Shown here piece after piece: positions 48,641-60,322 of a DNA stretch of 64,000 nucleotides. This DNA is from Gyromitra esculenta (lineage: Eukaryota; Ascomycota; Pezizomycetes; Pezizales; Discinaceae), in the NCBI GenBank assembly GCA_038503075.1, contig JBCAML010000015.1, forward strand, positions 992,001 through 1,056,000, in the 5' to 3' direction. How positions within the stretch are numbered: the stretch's first letter is position 1; every line of letters begins with the position of its first letter. Position numbers and translations under genes: made by a program. The notes under the pieces were generated by a model that worked only from the letters and a program-made list of their open reading frames with translations, made no database searches and was not told where the DNA came from.

Positions 48641-48880
48641 GGTACAGGTATAACAAAGAGGTAGGGAATGGTGACTTGTAAATTCTTTATCAATGAAAGC
48701 AAATCCAGAGGCTTCAGTGTCCAATAGTGCGTGAGTTTTTATGATTTTATTGCTATAGGAAATGCTACATGAAATAACAAAATGTTCCCCATCCAACTGA
48801 TCCTTCATGCACATATCCGACACTGAAAAACCTGAAATGGAAAAAGCTGACAAAGGTAAAGAAATGGGAACCAAGGCGAG
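48641..48880 (-). pseudogene. Retroviral-type aspartic protease remnant (older chromovirus)
   Basis: Directly after the gag zinc knuckle on the same strand, the segment KTHALLDTEASGFAFIDKEF has the active-site block of Ty3-type proteases, with DTE where DTG is required. A GGA-to-GAA change explains it. The frame ends about 40 residues later and reverse transcriptase is not found downstream, so this is a dead fragment. Confidence 0.65.
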
Positions 48881-49342
48881 GTCACTGATTGGCCTTGGTT
48901 GTACTAGTTTAAAGACTCGTTGGCGCAGTCTGCTGATTCGAGAGAGAAAAACAGAGGTGGAAGAGGTGGTGGTGGTAAGGAGGTGGCAGGTGGCATGCGG
49001 TTGGCAGGGGGTGCGGTGAGGGCTCCCCTAATGGTTGGCTTCTTGGGGGCGGAGGGACAGTTGGCGTAGGAGTGGTCAGGTGCGGCACAAAACATACACT
49101 TGCCGGTAGAGCGGAGCCATTGTTTCTCCTCTTCGGAGAGCTTTCTTCAGCCATTGACCACTGTATATCGTTGGTTTTGAGCCGGTCGGGAAAGATTACT
49201 GGTACGTCCGAAAGAGAGATCCATAGGGGCAAGGCCTCCCAGTACAAAGGATGAGGCGGGGACGAAGGGGGTCATTGCTTGGGTGCTAAATTGCCCCATA
49301 GTGTCGCGTGTATTACCTTGCTTTTCTGCTTTACGAGCTCGG

Positions 49343-49754
49343 TCTCACGGTTCAGTCCCAGTCTAAGCCCTTCTGTATCCCAGAAGGTGAGCAGAGCTAC
49401 TTAAACGAGAGCTGTTGCGATAAGAGTGACGAAGTTTTCTACAGGTCCTACGTGGGTCTAACTCAAGGCGAGTTAAGTGTGAGAGTGTTTTGCAGCGACA
49501 GCGACCGCGAGGATTCTGAGATAGAATCGAGATGGTATTGAACAAATACAGAAGAAGTAAACTGAGAACGTTGCTTAAAGAGAAGAGAAGAAAACCATAA
49601 CAGCTATCCAAAATCCATCCCTTATATACCCCGCAATTCCCTCGTGACTCATAACCGAACACAGCCGAACAACAAAGACATTATAAAGAAACCAGCCTCC
49701 GTTGCAACCATTACTTCCCGAACCCTAACCCATCATCTCGCTTCATCCGTGAAA
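49343..49754 (-). mobile_element. LTR copy 3 of family C1 (412 bp), solo, in gag
   Basis: TCTCACGGTT ... ATCCGTGAAA with a CTTATATACC TATA-like element on the minus strand. CTCGG is duplicated exactly at 49338-49342 and 49755-49759. It interrupts the older gag upstream of its zinc knuckle. Confidence 0.92.
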
Positions 49755-49946
49755 CTCGGATACGGTTATCTAGGCGGGTAAGGGTAGTGATTATCTTGTT
49801 GAGGGTGGCTGGGACGGTGGTGGCGAATACCATGGCTTCCTTGAGTTCCTCCGGCATACCGTGTTCCAAGGCATCCATTTTCGAATATTCATCAAAGTTA
49901 AGCTGTCCCATAATCCTTTGGAAATCGGCCAAATAGGCCGAGAAGT

Positions 49947-50400
49947 CTCAAGGAGCGAGGTTTTGTCAAGCCCTTTGGTATCCCCAAAGGTGAGCAGTGC
50001 TACTTGAACAATCCCAAGCGGCGAGAAGTATACAATGATTCCACAGGCTCTACATCTACCAAGAGTCAAGGCGACTCTGACAAAGGCATTATGTTGATGT
50101 AATGGTGGGATCCGGATGCTATCCAAATCATTGCGGCGAAGATGGACTACTGGAATCCAGGCTTGTATTTGTAGGATACAAGGAGAGTGACAAAGTAGAA
50201 GATGTTGCTTAAAGAGAAGAGAAGGAAAAGTACAACAAAAGGGGAAAGCCCTTCGCTTATATACTCATATTCCGACTTTTCGATGACAAACGTATTAACT
50301 CATGACACAACAATTCAACGGAAAAACAAAGAATATAAGCAAAACATGACAACCATGTACCCATGTACCTAACCAACTAACGAAACATCCATCCATAAAC
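49947..50400 (-). mobile_element. LTR copy 4 of family C1 (454 bp), solo, in gag
   Basis: CTCAAGGAGCGAGG ... ATCCATAAAC. GAAGT is duplicated at 49942-49946 and 50401-50405. Without the insertion and one copy of GAAGT the gag frame reads through. Confidence 0.88.
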
Positions 50401-50539
50401 GAAGTCACGTTTACTTTGGCGAAGTTGGTGTAGCTCTCGTTGAGCAGTACCGGTTGGATCTGGGTCTTCAAAAGCTGTTTCCAAGGTAGCGATGAGTTGT
50501 TCAGTGCTGGTCCAAGTGGTAAGGCCAGAGGGGAGAACT

Positions 50540-50970
50540 CTCAAGGAGCGAGATCTCGTCAAGCCCTTTGGTATCCCCAAAGGTGAGCAGTGCTACTTGA
50601 ACAAGAACCAACAACAGGAGTTTAAGCAACGATTCCACAGGCTCTATGACAATAAAGAGTTATGATGACTCCGACAGTGAAACTATGTTGATGTAGTAGC
50701 GTGATAGAAAGAGAAGTATCACGGAGGCGAAGAAGGATTATATAGGAATCCTGGCTTGTATTGTAGGATACAAGTAGAGTGACAATAGAAGACGTGCTTA
50801 AAGAGAGAAGAAGAAAAAGTACAACAAGAGGGGAACACCCTTCGCTTATATACCCATAATTCTACCTTTCGCTGACCAACATATGACTCATTGCAACCGA
50901 AACCCAAAGAAATACGAAGAACAACAACAAAACATAGCAACCGTATACCCATATACCAAACTAACCAACG
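50540..50970 (-). mobile_element. LTR copy 5 of family C1 (about 431 bp), solo, in gag
   Basis: CTCAAGGAGCGAG ... ACCAACG. The flanks GAACT (50535-50539) and AAACT (50971-50975) match at four of five bases, an aged target duplication. It interrupts the gag reading frame. Confidence 0.82.
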
Positions 50971-51582
50971 AAACTGGACTTGACTTGCTCTGCTGAAATT
51001 TCCTTGCTCCTTGAATAATCTCATAATCAATCTGTTCTCGTTGGCAAATTTCGATTGATAGTGAGTCGAATGTTCTGAGTACAAAGCTGGGGAGTTTGGT
51101 TCTGGATCCGTCGAATTTCTCTGGATCAAGTATTCGTTCTAAGCGATGGGTCGTTAACGGTGGCTGTGGAGTGGCTGTGAGGCTGGGTGGAGCTGGAGGG
51201 GCTTGGTTGGTGGTGCGAGCTTCGTTCCATTCTTGACGGAGTCTGCTGATGAGAGATGCGGCTTCATTGACATGCTGGTCTTGAGTTTCAGCATGACGGA
51301 GGGTGTTCTCTGCTTGTATCTTTGCGGTGTTGAGTTTGACCTCAGCGTCTTTTTCGATCTCTTGGAGGGCATCGATTTGGTCCTCTAAGGATTCATAGAG
51401 TTCCCTAAGTTGATTATACAACTCCGCGGGGTCATCTCTAATGGCTTGGGCGAAAGCTTCCCTAGATGGGAACCTTTGTGCCGCAACAGTGGCTCCTTCT
51501 GAGGAGGAGGGTTCAGCGACAGCGGGAGTGGAAGAGCTCATGACAACTTAGGGTAGAAGGTGTAGAGAAGGAAGCAACGTAA

Positions 51583-51991
51583 TCTCAAGGTCGGATCCCT
51601 CATTAAGCCCTTCAGTATCCCTGAAGGTGAGCAGTGTTACTTAAACAAGGTAACGAAGCGTTCAAGGAGTGCAGTATCTCTACAAGTTCTATATATGGGT
51701 TTATCTCGAGAGGAGATTAGTGCAGCGAGGTAGACAGCGACAGCGAGGGTTCTGAGGTAGAACCGAGATAGTATTAAAGTAATACAGGTAGAAGTGAACG
51801 AGAACGTTGCTTAAGAAAAGAAGAAGAAAACAACAAAGACAAACAAAATCCATCCCTTATATACCCCGCTTTCTGTGTACAATTACTCATAACTGAGAAA
51901 TACCCAAACAACAGAAATACAACATAACAACCAAAACCCTATAGTAACTACTGACTAACCCTATATCCATTATCCGATCCTATCCGTGAAA
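51583..51991 (-). mobile_element. LTR copy 6 of family C1 (409 bp), attached to coding sequence on both sides
   Basis: TCTCAAGGTCGG ... ATCCGTGAAA. On the minus strand the end of an integrase/chromodomain frame runs into its start, and the gag start codon follows its end by 41 bp. It has no matching target duplication (CGTAA before, GCTCC after). These facts fit a shared LTR between two tandem copies of the same element rather than a solo LTR. Confidence 0.8.
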
Positions 51992-52068
51992 GCTCCCTCC
52001 TTCAAGCGTGAGCTCCTGCGAAAACTAGGCGTTTTAACCGTGGTAGAGGCGAGGAAAGTGTCGAGGGC
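51992..52068 (-). pseudogene. Last codons of older chromovirus pol
   Basis: On the minus strand, about 25 codons (through SFRRSSRLKEGA) continue the frame that breaks off at 59322 on the other side of the inserted chromovirus. The shared AGGGC is the target duplication. Confidence 0.75.
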
Positions 52069-52468
52069 TGTTATACCTATTGGTAGCTTAGTTGGTTACG
52101 ACTTGAGTTCGCTTACGATGCACACATATGGACTAGCGTTCAATCCCCGACCATGTCGGTTATTATTAATCTTGGTTGATTATTAATAAGATTCGGATTG
52201 GATGTTTGGTTTCCTTGCGTCATCAATGGCCGACTCTTTCGATCGACACTTCCCCGATTCGCGTGCGTCGCCGGTTAATTCCGACAATCACGCCATACGA
52301 TAATGAGAGTGAGGAGCGAAAGTCGTTTCAGTCTATGGGATTTCTTCACGTTAGTTCATGTTATTACATAGCCTTTGTATTGTGCGGATAGCAACCCAGG
52401 TTATAGCGTCAGATTGTTATCTAAAGTTCTCTTGAGATTTCCCATGCGGTAGTTAAGACGGTCTTACA
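52069..52468 (+). repeat. 5' LTR of the chromovirus (internally deleted)
   Basis: Matches the 3' LTR from TGTTATACC through the ACATAGCCTTTGTATTGT region, then jumps to GCGGATAGCAACC and continues to GTCTTACA. The skipped part is about 310 bp, and short TTGTG/TGCGG similarity at the junction suggests deletion between small repeats. Confidence 0.88.
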
Positions 52469-52509
52469 GTATAGATATAAGATATCAATACTTTGGTTAT
52501 TCAACTATA

Positions 52510-54385
52510 ATGGCGGACGTATTTGTGATGGATACAGACATGTCTGACGGTTCCGAGGATCCCATCTCGAGACACTCTTCGAAGAACTCCTTGGCCCGTC
52601 GAAGAACTACCCATCTTACACCCACTCCTAAGCCCTTCATTCCAAAACACTTCACGCCTCATCCGCAATTCCAACGAAGCAGTGCTCAAATTGAGGATGT
52701 TCACGCACAGCGTGATAATCTCATGCTTACGCTAAACGAAGCCTTTAGACACGTTGTACTAAGGCAAGAAGAGGCTCAGGCAGGAAACACCTTTGCCCTA
52801 AACCAACTTAACTCACAAGCTCAAACTCAATATCTAAGCCTAACCCATATCCAGCAGCGCATGGCAGATCAACAAGAGTTCTCGGCCGAAGAACTAGCCC
52901 GTATCGAGGTACTGGTTCACGGTCTTGGTAATAGCATTGGCCTGGCCCTGCAACAGCAAGGACATGAGGCACACCAGCGCATTGGAAGGGTGGAAACAGT
53001 AGTCGAAGCTATAGTGTAAACAAGGAGAGAATGCAAAGACAACGAAGTCGCCTTAACGATCGTGAGTGTTACTCAGTCAGATCACTCAACATATTCGAGC
53101 TCAGTCAGAACTACCAGCCCGATCAGAAGCAGGCCTCAGTGGCTCTATTCATGCACCCCAACTACCTCCCACTAGAAGCGAGAAAGGAAAGGAACCAGCC
53201 CAAAGTGAACGAGGTGAACCCTCCGGAGCACACGGAGGTAATGGTGGGCAGCCCCCACATGGACCTAATTACCGTGTTGGTGCTGGCGCCCCTGGATCAG
53301 GTGACGGATCGTCATCGGATGATTCGGAGGAAGAAAGGGCCAGGAAGAACATCGAAGATACCAATCGATGGCTGGCCAGCAGAAGAAGAGAAAGAGAGAA
53401 CCGACGGCGGAGGGCACCAAGTAATGCTCCTCCACCGCCACCCCCCCCAAATAACCCTGGTGAAATGGTAATCACCATTGATCACAGGTACCCCCAAGCA
53501 TCACCGTCATCTCGACACCACAAGATCCCGATCGGTGAACCAGAAAAATTCACTGCTGCCACAAACCAGGATCTCAGAGCATGGATCCGAAGCTGCGAAG
53601 TATATTTTGAGATGAATGAGTGGCTTTGGACCAGCGACCGACACAAAATCCACTATGCCGCCAGCCGTTGTGAAGGAAACAAGGCTCGACCATACGTTGT
53701 TATGTATACCAACAAGATGGACGGAGCCGAAGGACAAATCCAGGAACCGGAGTACGCCTATTGGGCAACCTTCTCACTAAAGTTGAAGGAAGTATTCTGC
53801 TCTCCGGACGAAAAACGCGATGCCATATATGCCATGGATCGTGTACCTTACACAACCGTTGAGGAATATATCCTCAAAATGAGCAACCTAAACATAAAGG
53901 TTGGGATGACTGGGACACTGTGGAGGATGAAGGTCGAAGCAAAGATCCCTCTCAAGATACGAGAGTTGATGGTAGGTTGTGGTCCGTTTGACGATGATGA
54001 ACAATGGCTGGAGGCCTTACGATCAAGAGGAAGGTTGTGGGAGGAGTATTTGTATCACCAGAAACTGGAAAATAGAGGTCTCCCAGCCACGGATGGTCGT
54101 GGGAAAAAGGAGGAGAAAAAGCAGGAGGAACGTCGGGAAAAGGGGTTCAAAAGCAGAGTCAAGAAGGACTCAAAAAGTAATGTCAAGGAGGATACCCCTA
54201 AAAAGGATGCCCCTCCCCCCACTAACAGCAAGGCTGCTCATGAAGGGGTAAGTCAGCACCTAGTTGACCGACGCAGACGGGCGAAACACTGCACTAGGTG
54301 TGGTCGGCCCGACTGTCACCCGGAAGACGTGCGACATGAAGGAACCTCGAACGGTATCATCTGCGCAAGCCGGCGCCAGTCGTAA
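52510..54385 (+). pseudogene. Chromovirus gag, frameshifted
   Basis: The first frame 52510-53019 (MADVFVMDTDMSDGSEDP...) is Gln-rich and coiled. A second frame 53066-54385 carries the capsid-like part (EPEKFTAATNQDLRAWIRSC, WATFSLKLKEVF, EEYILKMSNL), a Lys-rich stretch and a short Cys/His motif (CTRCGRPDCH). Stops in the ~45-bp gap between them break the gene. Gag would form the particle shell and bind RNA. Confidence 0.82.
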
Positions 54386-54539
54386 ACGAAAATGGGTCAA
54401 GCCCGAAAAGAATGAGAAGAGTGCTGGGGATGCATTAGAGAAGCGTTTGAAGCTAGCGCCCAAGACGAGGGCCGCGACAGCGCCACCTGCAAAGGGGCCG
54501 TGAGCGGAGTTACCGCTCCAGAGGGGCGGATCTCCAGGA

Positions 54540-57500
54540 CCCCTGTTAATCTTTATGCAAATACAAATTCTGACGAAGAAATGTCAGAGAATTTTCACTA
54601 GGTCGACTACCGGCGGGCCAGGAGGTAGCAGACGTTAACCAAACATTCGAAACCCTGGCAATCGAAGAAAGAATTGTCTCAATCCTTGAGACCGGAAAAT
54701 ACAAAAACAAACGAAAAGAAAGGAGGACGACTCTTCTAATCGTCCAACAAAAACAACATACAGAACCCACCGTATACGAGCGGCCCCGTGGGCAAGCGCT
54801 ACTGGTAATCAATGGAAGGAAGGTGGTAGTGAATGTATTGCTAGATTCTGAGCTAATGTTTTTCTCTTGTCCCCTTTGTTTGTTAGGAAATGGTCGGTCC
54901 CAAAGAGACGTCCCGTTAACCATTAGAAACTTCACAGGTGAAGAAGTGGTTGGAGCGGGACAAGCCTTTACTAACCCTATTACTATGATCATAGGAAATA
55001 ATCATACATCTAATGTATCTTGCGAGATTGGGCCAGTCGAGGCTGGGTTAGACTTGATAGCGCCAGTGTTGGTGGTTGACGAGTCACCGGTTGGAAACCC
55101 TACGACCACGCAAACTAAGTTCGAATCTCCTTTGCTGTAACCAGTGCTCTGTGACGACTGCTCCTCTTAATACCGAGAACGATATCGAATATGACGAATG
55201 GCTGGGCCTGGACGAGAATGCCCGAATAATTGCATGGTGCGTAATCGATGACGAAGAAACTGAACTTCTGAAGACTCTCCTGAAAGCATACCACCGATTT
55301 GTCAGTCTATTTGGCACTCCCATCCAGGAATCCTTGCCAGAACGAAGGCCATTCGATCACGCTATTGATCTCGAGCATGGGACAACCGCCCCGTGGGGTC
55401 CAATCTACAAACTTTCGGAAAAAGAACTTGAGATTCTCCGGAAGTACTTGGACAAAATGGTGGCCGAAGGGAAGATACGGCCAAGCAAGTCACCTGCTGG
55501 GTCGCCCATATTATTCGCGCCGAAACCAGACGGAGGGCTACGACTATGCGTAGATTACGCGCTTGAACAAGGTGACAGTAAAGAACCGATACCCTCTGCC
55601 GCTAATGTCCGAATTGCGTGATAGAGTCAATGGGGCTTCGATCTTTACCAAACTAGATCTCAAAGACGGTTTTCACCAGATCCGTATCAAAGAAGGCGAT
55701 GAGTGGAAAACAGCATTTCGTACAAGATATGGTCATTTCGAGTACACAGTCATGCCTTTCGGCTTGGCAAACGCCCCCGCAACCTTTCAAGATATGATGC
55801 ATCAGGTGCTCCGCGAATTTCTGGACCAAGGGGTCGTGGTTTATATTGACGACATCCTCATCTACTCAAAGACCCTCGAGGAACATGAGGCCTTGGTGAC
55901 CAGAGTCCTGCAGCGGTTGGAGGACGAGGGTTTGGCAGTATCCATTAAGAAAAGCTACTTTCACTTGCGGGAAGTTGAGTTTTTAGGGTACATAATTTCT
56001 GACAAAGGCGTGTCTATGTCAATGAAGAAGGTCGAGTCAATCCTTTCATGGGAAACCCCGAAGAGCATACGCGATGTTCAGGTATTCATTGGATTCGCCA
56101 ATTTTTACCGACGGTTCATCGAAAATTTCTCCCAAGTTGCAAGTCCCTTAACCGAGTTAACCAAAGGGGACCCCAAGAAATTCCAATGGGGTGACCGTCA
56201 AGCGATAGCCTTCGAGTACCTAAAAGTTGCCTTCACGACAGCACCTATCCTTTGTCACTTTGCGCCGGAACGGCAGACTGTGGTAGAAACCGACGCCTCG
56301 ACTATGCGCTAGGTTGCGTCCTCTCGCAGATCATCGATAGCAAGCTACATCCCGTAGCATTCCATTCCAGAAAATTTAATAAAGCCGAACTTAACTACGA
56401 GGTGCACGATAAAGAACTACTCGCGATAGTAACCGCCTTCAAGGAATGGCGACATTACCTAGAAGGAAGCAAGCACCAAGCGATCGTCTATACGGACCAT
56501 AAAAATCTCGAATATTTCATGAAGGAGACAAGGATCCTAAATCGACGACAGGCTAGATGGGCGGAATATTTATCGTCATTCGACTTTAAAATCATATATC
56601 GACCTGATCAGGGAGGAAAGCCAGATGCATTATCAAGACGACCGGAGTATCGTCCTAAGGAGGATACAACACAGCCTACAGAAGCCATGTTCAAGCGGCC
56701 AAGTCGATATGACTGGCCGTCCCAGTAAGTCAATCGTTATATCCTTAATTCATAGAAAAGACGATAACACAATTGTACAAAACCAAAACGATGACCCGTT
56801 ACACTTTACCGAGCTGGACTCAAACGGCAATCATCACCATTATAATTTTAATCCTAATACAACACACGAGGAGCTACTTATTTCATCAGCATCCCTCAAA
56901 GCGCTTCAAGTCCTTAAATTTAATTCGGACTTTTTGGAGCAGGTTAAAAGGAAGGTCGAGTCTGACGAAGACTATAAGGAAATTCGAGACTTAGTTAAAG
57001 CTGGCAGCGAAATCAAGAGGCTACAACACTACACAGTGATGGAGGAACTCCTCTATTGGAAAAACAGGCTAACAATCCCTAACGATGATGAAATCAAAAC
57101 TACCATTTTAGAAAATGAACACGACTCCAAGATAGCAGGGCACTTTGGCATGGACAAAACCACGGAACTTGTTCAGCGGAACTTCTACTGGCCTCATATG
57201 ACCGAGTGGATTACAGATTACGTCCGCTCATGCGATCCATGCCAACATAACAAATCCGTGCGTCATAAGAAATATGGACTCCTGCAACCGCTAGAGACCC
57301 CATACGCTCCATGGATGTCGATATCAACAGACTTCATCGTCCAGTTACCCGAGTCGAGAGGATTCACCCAAATATGTGTAGTAGTTGACAGGTTTACCAA
57401 GATGGCGCACTTCATCCCACTAATAGAAAGAGCTACAGCAAGTGATGTGGCAAAGGCTTTTGTTGACAAAGTTTGGAAACTTCACGGGCTTCCGAAAGAA

Positions 57501-58401
57501 ATTGTTTCAGACCGAGATGCTAAGTTCACAGGGGAATTCTGGACCTCATTATGCAAACTTCTAGACATTAAGTCCAGCAAATCCACCGCATTCCATCCTG
57601 GGACCGACGGACAAACCGGAAGGGTTAATCAAGTCCGAAGCCTACCTAAGAAACTTCGTCAACTACGACCAAGATGACTGGTACGACCTACTGCCGTTAG
57701 CGGAGTTCGCTTACAACAATGCCGAAGCCACAGCCACTGGAATCAGCCCCTTCTATGCCAATCATGGTTTCCATCCCAGAACAGCTTGGACGATTGATAC
57801 CGAAGTCAAGAATCCAGCGTCAAAGTTATACGCACATTGGCTTCAGAAAGTAAACGATTTTGCCACTACCTCGCTCAAAGCCACCCGAGAAAACATGTCC
57901 AAATATTTTGACAAGAAACGACAGGCGGAACCATCCTTTAAGGTCGGAGATTTAGTAATGCTCGACGCCAGAAACATTAGAACCAAGCGTCCAACGAAAA
58001 AGTTAGCCCCTAAGTCATACGGACCCTTCCCGATTACACGAGTCGGTACTAGAGCTTGCACTTTAGATACAGGAGGTCGCTGGAGGATATTCCCCACCTT
58101 CCATGTATCCTTGCTCGAGCCATACCGGACAAGCGTCAGGGAAACCCGAAAACAAGACCGACCGCCGCCTGACGACATTGAAGGTGACAATGAGTACGAG
58201 GTGGAATACATCGTCAAAAGCGAGAAGAGAGAAACCAAAGTGGGACGACGAACGATTAGCCGGATGTTCTATTTCATCAAATGGGTGGGATACCCGGAAG
58301 ATGAGAACTCATGGGAACCTGCCGACGAAGGAGGATTAGCCAATGCAGCCGAAGCAATTGCCGAATTTCACAGTCTTTACCCACAACAGCCTAAGCCATA
58401 A
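54540..58401 (+). pseudogene. Chromovirus pol: protease, reverse transcriptase, RNase H, integrase, chromodomain; frameshifted
   Basis: The protease-like piece (54800-55140) has VNVLLDSE in place of a DSG/DTG site. Reverse transcriptase (about 55240-56150) has KLDLKDGFHQIRI, VMPFGLANAPATFQ and YIDDILIYS. RNase H (56290-56650) has [10 protein letters not shown] and [10 protein letters not shown]. Integrase has an HHCC zinc site (57115-57250), a STDFIVQLP block and VSDRDAKFTGEFW; the expected catalytic Glu in the DGQTERVNQ-type motif reads Gly. The C-terminus has a chromodomain (EVEYIVKSEKRE, FYFIKWVGYPEDENSWEP). Frame changes lie near 55150, 55570, 56300, 56720 and 57640. The chromodomain places it among chromoviruses, which target modified histones. 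Confidence 0.9.
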
Positions 58402-58612
58402 GCTGTTTCACATTTGTATTCTTTCCTTGCGTTTAGAATATGTATAAAATGTTTTACTACTAAAAAGAAACTAGCTGAGGGGAAAATTTTCCATCGTGGC
58501 CAAGTAAACGCGGTGGTTTTTACGTACCCAAGATGCTATAGAACCACTTTGTAATCAGTTAATTATTTTGTATTATAGTTAGACGAGGACGACTAACCTA
58601 GGAGGGGGATAC

Positions 58613-59321
58613 TGTTATACCTATTGGTAGCTTAGTTGGTTACGACTTGAGTTCGCTTACGATGCACACATATGGACTAGCGTTCAATCCCCGACTATGT
58701 CGGTTATTATTAATCTTGGTTGATTATTAATAAGAGTCGGATTGGATGTTTGGGTTCCTTGTGTCATCAATGGCTGACTCTTTTGATCGACACTTCTCCG
58801 ATTCGCTTATACGTTGCGTTGCTGGTTAATTCTGACAATCACGCCATACAATAATGAGAGGGGTAGGAGTGCAGGAAAGTGTTTTAGGGTCTATGGGATT
58901 TCTTCATGTTAGTTCATGTTATTATTGACTTTCATACTATAAGTAGTGCTACCACAGTTGAGAACGGTCTTCTTCCTGATCATTAGCGACGAAGAACGAG
59001 CCTTATCAATATTATATTGTTTCTAGCAAAATTACTTCCGTGCAATTTACTCTATTACTTGTGAATTACTTTTATCTCGCTTAGCAAGGCTTTGGCCCTT
59101 CAGCGTTAGTTATTAAAACCATACTATTGGAAGTTCTTCACGGAACTTTGCTCGATCCCTACTTTGAACCCTACGGTTATCTTTTAGCGGTTCATAAGAA
59201 GCAGTTAGGACTTGCGCCTGTGTATTGTGTTGCGGATAGCAACCGGGCAGGTTATAGCGTCTAGATTGTTATCTAAAGCTTCTTGGAGATTTCCTGTGCG
59301 GTAAGAAGTACCGGTCTTACA
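58613..59321 (+). repeat. 3' LTR of the chromovirus (709 bp, complete)
   Basis: From TGTTATACC to GGTCTTACA. Other copies or parts occur at 52069-52468, 47716-48052 (-) and 63281 to the right edge. It is preceded by a purine tract (AGGAGGGGGATAC). Confidence 0.9.
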
Positions 59322-59326
59322 AGGGC

Positions 59327-60322
59327 GATAGTGTCCTTAAGATCTTCGAAGGGTTCCCAGGTAGGCTGAGTATAGCCAGTCCATTTGACAAGGTATTGCA
59401 GTTTTCCTCGGTGTACTCGTTGTTCAAGAATTTTTTCGATAAAATATTCATCTTGGTCGTTTACTATAACAGGGGGATGTGGAGGCCCAACTGGTCTGCA
59501 GAGGGCATCGTTGGCGGCGGGTTTCAACAACAAAACATGAAAGACAGGATGGTATTTAACAGAGGATGGGAGGTCAATCTCATACACAAAGGGAGATACT
59601 ATTCGCTTAACCGGATAGGATCTTATTCATTTCCAGTCTAGTTTCCTGGCATTGCGTGTAGTCCTAATATTCTTCATGGAAATGAAGACCTGATTATTGA
59701 TCTAATAAGCCAGGGCAGGTGTCCTATGTTTATTGGTTGATTCTTCCTGAATATCCTGGGCCATCTGAATCTGCGTTCTGAGATAGTCGTACAACTCTTG
59801 CATAGTAACAGCGAAGGTGGATTCATCTAAGCTTTGAGCAGTGGCTATCAAAGGGATGACAGACGTATCGAAACGGGAATAGTTGCCGTAATTGGCGAAT
59901 TTCATGGATTAAGATTAGATATTAGGTTAGGGTTTGGTTTGATGGTTGCGACGGATTTCGGTTGTTGCCGGGTATTGATTGTGGTATGAAAAAGTGGGGT
60001 ATTTAAGCGATGGGTTTTGTTCGTTCTTTGTCTTCTTCTTTTTCTCTCCTTAAGCAACGTTCTCGTTTACCTTTTTCTGTATTGTTTGAATACTATCTTG
60101 GTTCTACCCCAGAACCCTCGCTGTTGCTGTCCCAATTACGCTGCACTTAACTCGCCTGGAGTTAAACCCCCTCGAAGAACTTGTAGAAACATCACACTCT
60201 TCAAATGTGTTAGTACCTCGCCTGAGTAGCAGTACTCACCTTCAGGGATACTGAAGGGCTTAGCGAGGGACTGAACCGTGAGAGGGAAGAACGGGGAAAC
60301 CTTGGTACTCGCGGATTCCTGG
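59327..60322 (-). pseudogene. Older chromovirus integrase C-terminus and chromodomain, interrupted
   Basis: On the minus strand, 59899-59327 reads FANYGNYSRFDTS, then a GxxV-type region (RNARKLDWK), YHPVFHVLLLKPAAND and a chromodomain (EYFIEKIL, LQYLVKWTGYTQPTWEPFEDL). An in-frame stop near 59640 shows decay. Upstream sequence of the same gene is seen between LTR copies 7 and 8 (60284-60322, SASTKVSPF) and again past copy 8 (MAEFSANN at about 60735). It is cut by the full-length chromovirus at 59321 and by two LTR copies. Confidence 0.82.
59900..60283 (+). mobile_element. LTR copy 7 of family C1 (384 bp), solo, in integrase
   Basis: TTTCATGGATT ... ACCGTGAGA. The flanks GCGAA and GGGAA match at four of five bases. 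It interrupts the VSPFFANYG-type segment of the older integrase and lies in opposite orientation to copy 8. Confidence 0.85.

Larger units (their letters stand above)
48888..51541 (-). pseudogene. gag gene of an older chromovirus, split by three solo-LTR insertions
   Basis: Gag starts at 51541 (MSSSTPAVAEPSSSEG), with a coiled coil and then the capsid region ERILDPEKFDGSRTKLPSF. It continues in pieces 50971-51541, 50401-50539, 49755-49946 and up to 49342. The last piece holds a CCHC zinc knuckle (CMFCAAPDHSYANC) and a Pro-rich tail. Between the pieces lie C1-family LTR copies 5, 4 and 3. At each junction the gag reading frame resumes apart from the duplicated target bases, so the gene was largely open before the insertions. 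One extra frame change lies near 51060-51120. The gag is placed 41 bp downstream (minus strand) of LTR copy 6, the normal position relative to a 5' LTR. Confidence 0.8.
52069..59321 (+). mobile_element. Full-length chromovirus (Ty3/gypsy) with 5-bp target duplication, coding region decayed
   Basis: Bounded by LTRs starting TGTTATACC and ending GGTCTTACA. AGGGC is present on both sides (52064-52068, 59322-59326). The order is 5' LTR, gag, protease, reverse transcriptase, RNase H, integrase, chromodomain, polypurine tract (GGAGGGGG before 58613), 3' LTR. Gag and pol need several frame changes, so it is not autonomous. The 5' LTR (400 bp) has lost about 310 bp relative to the 3' LTR (709 bp). 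No tRNA-complementary primer-binding site was recognised after 52468. Confidence 0.93.
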
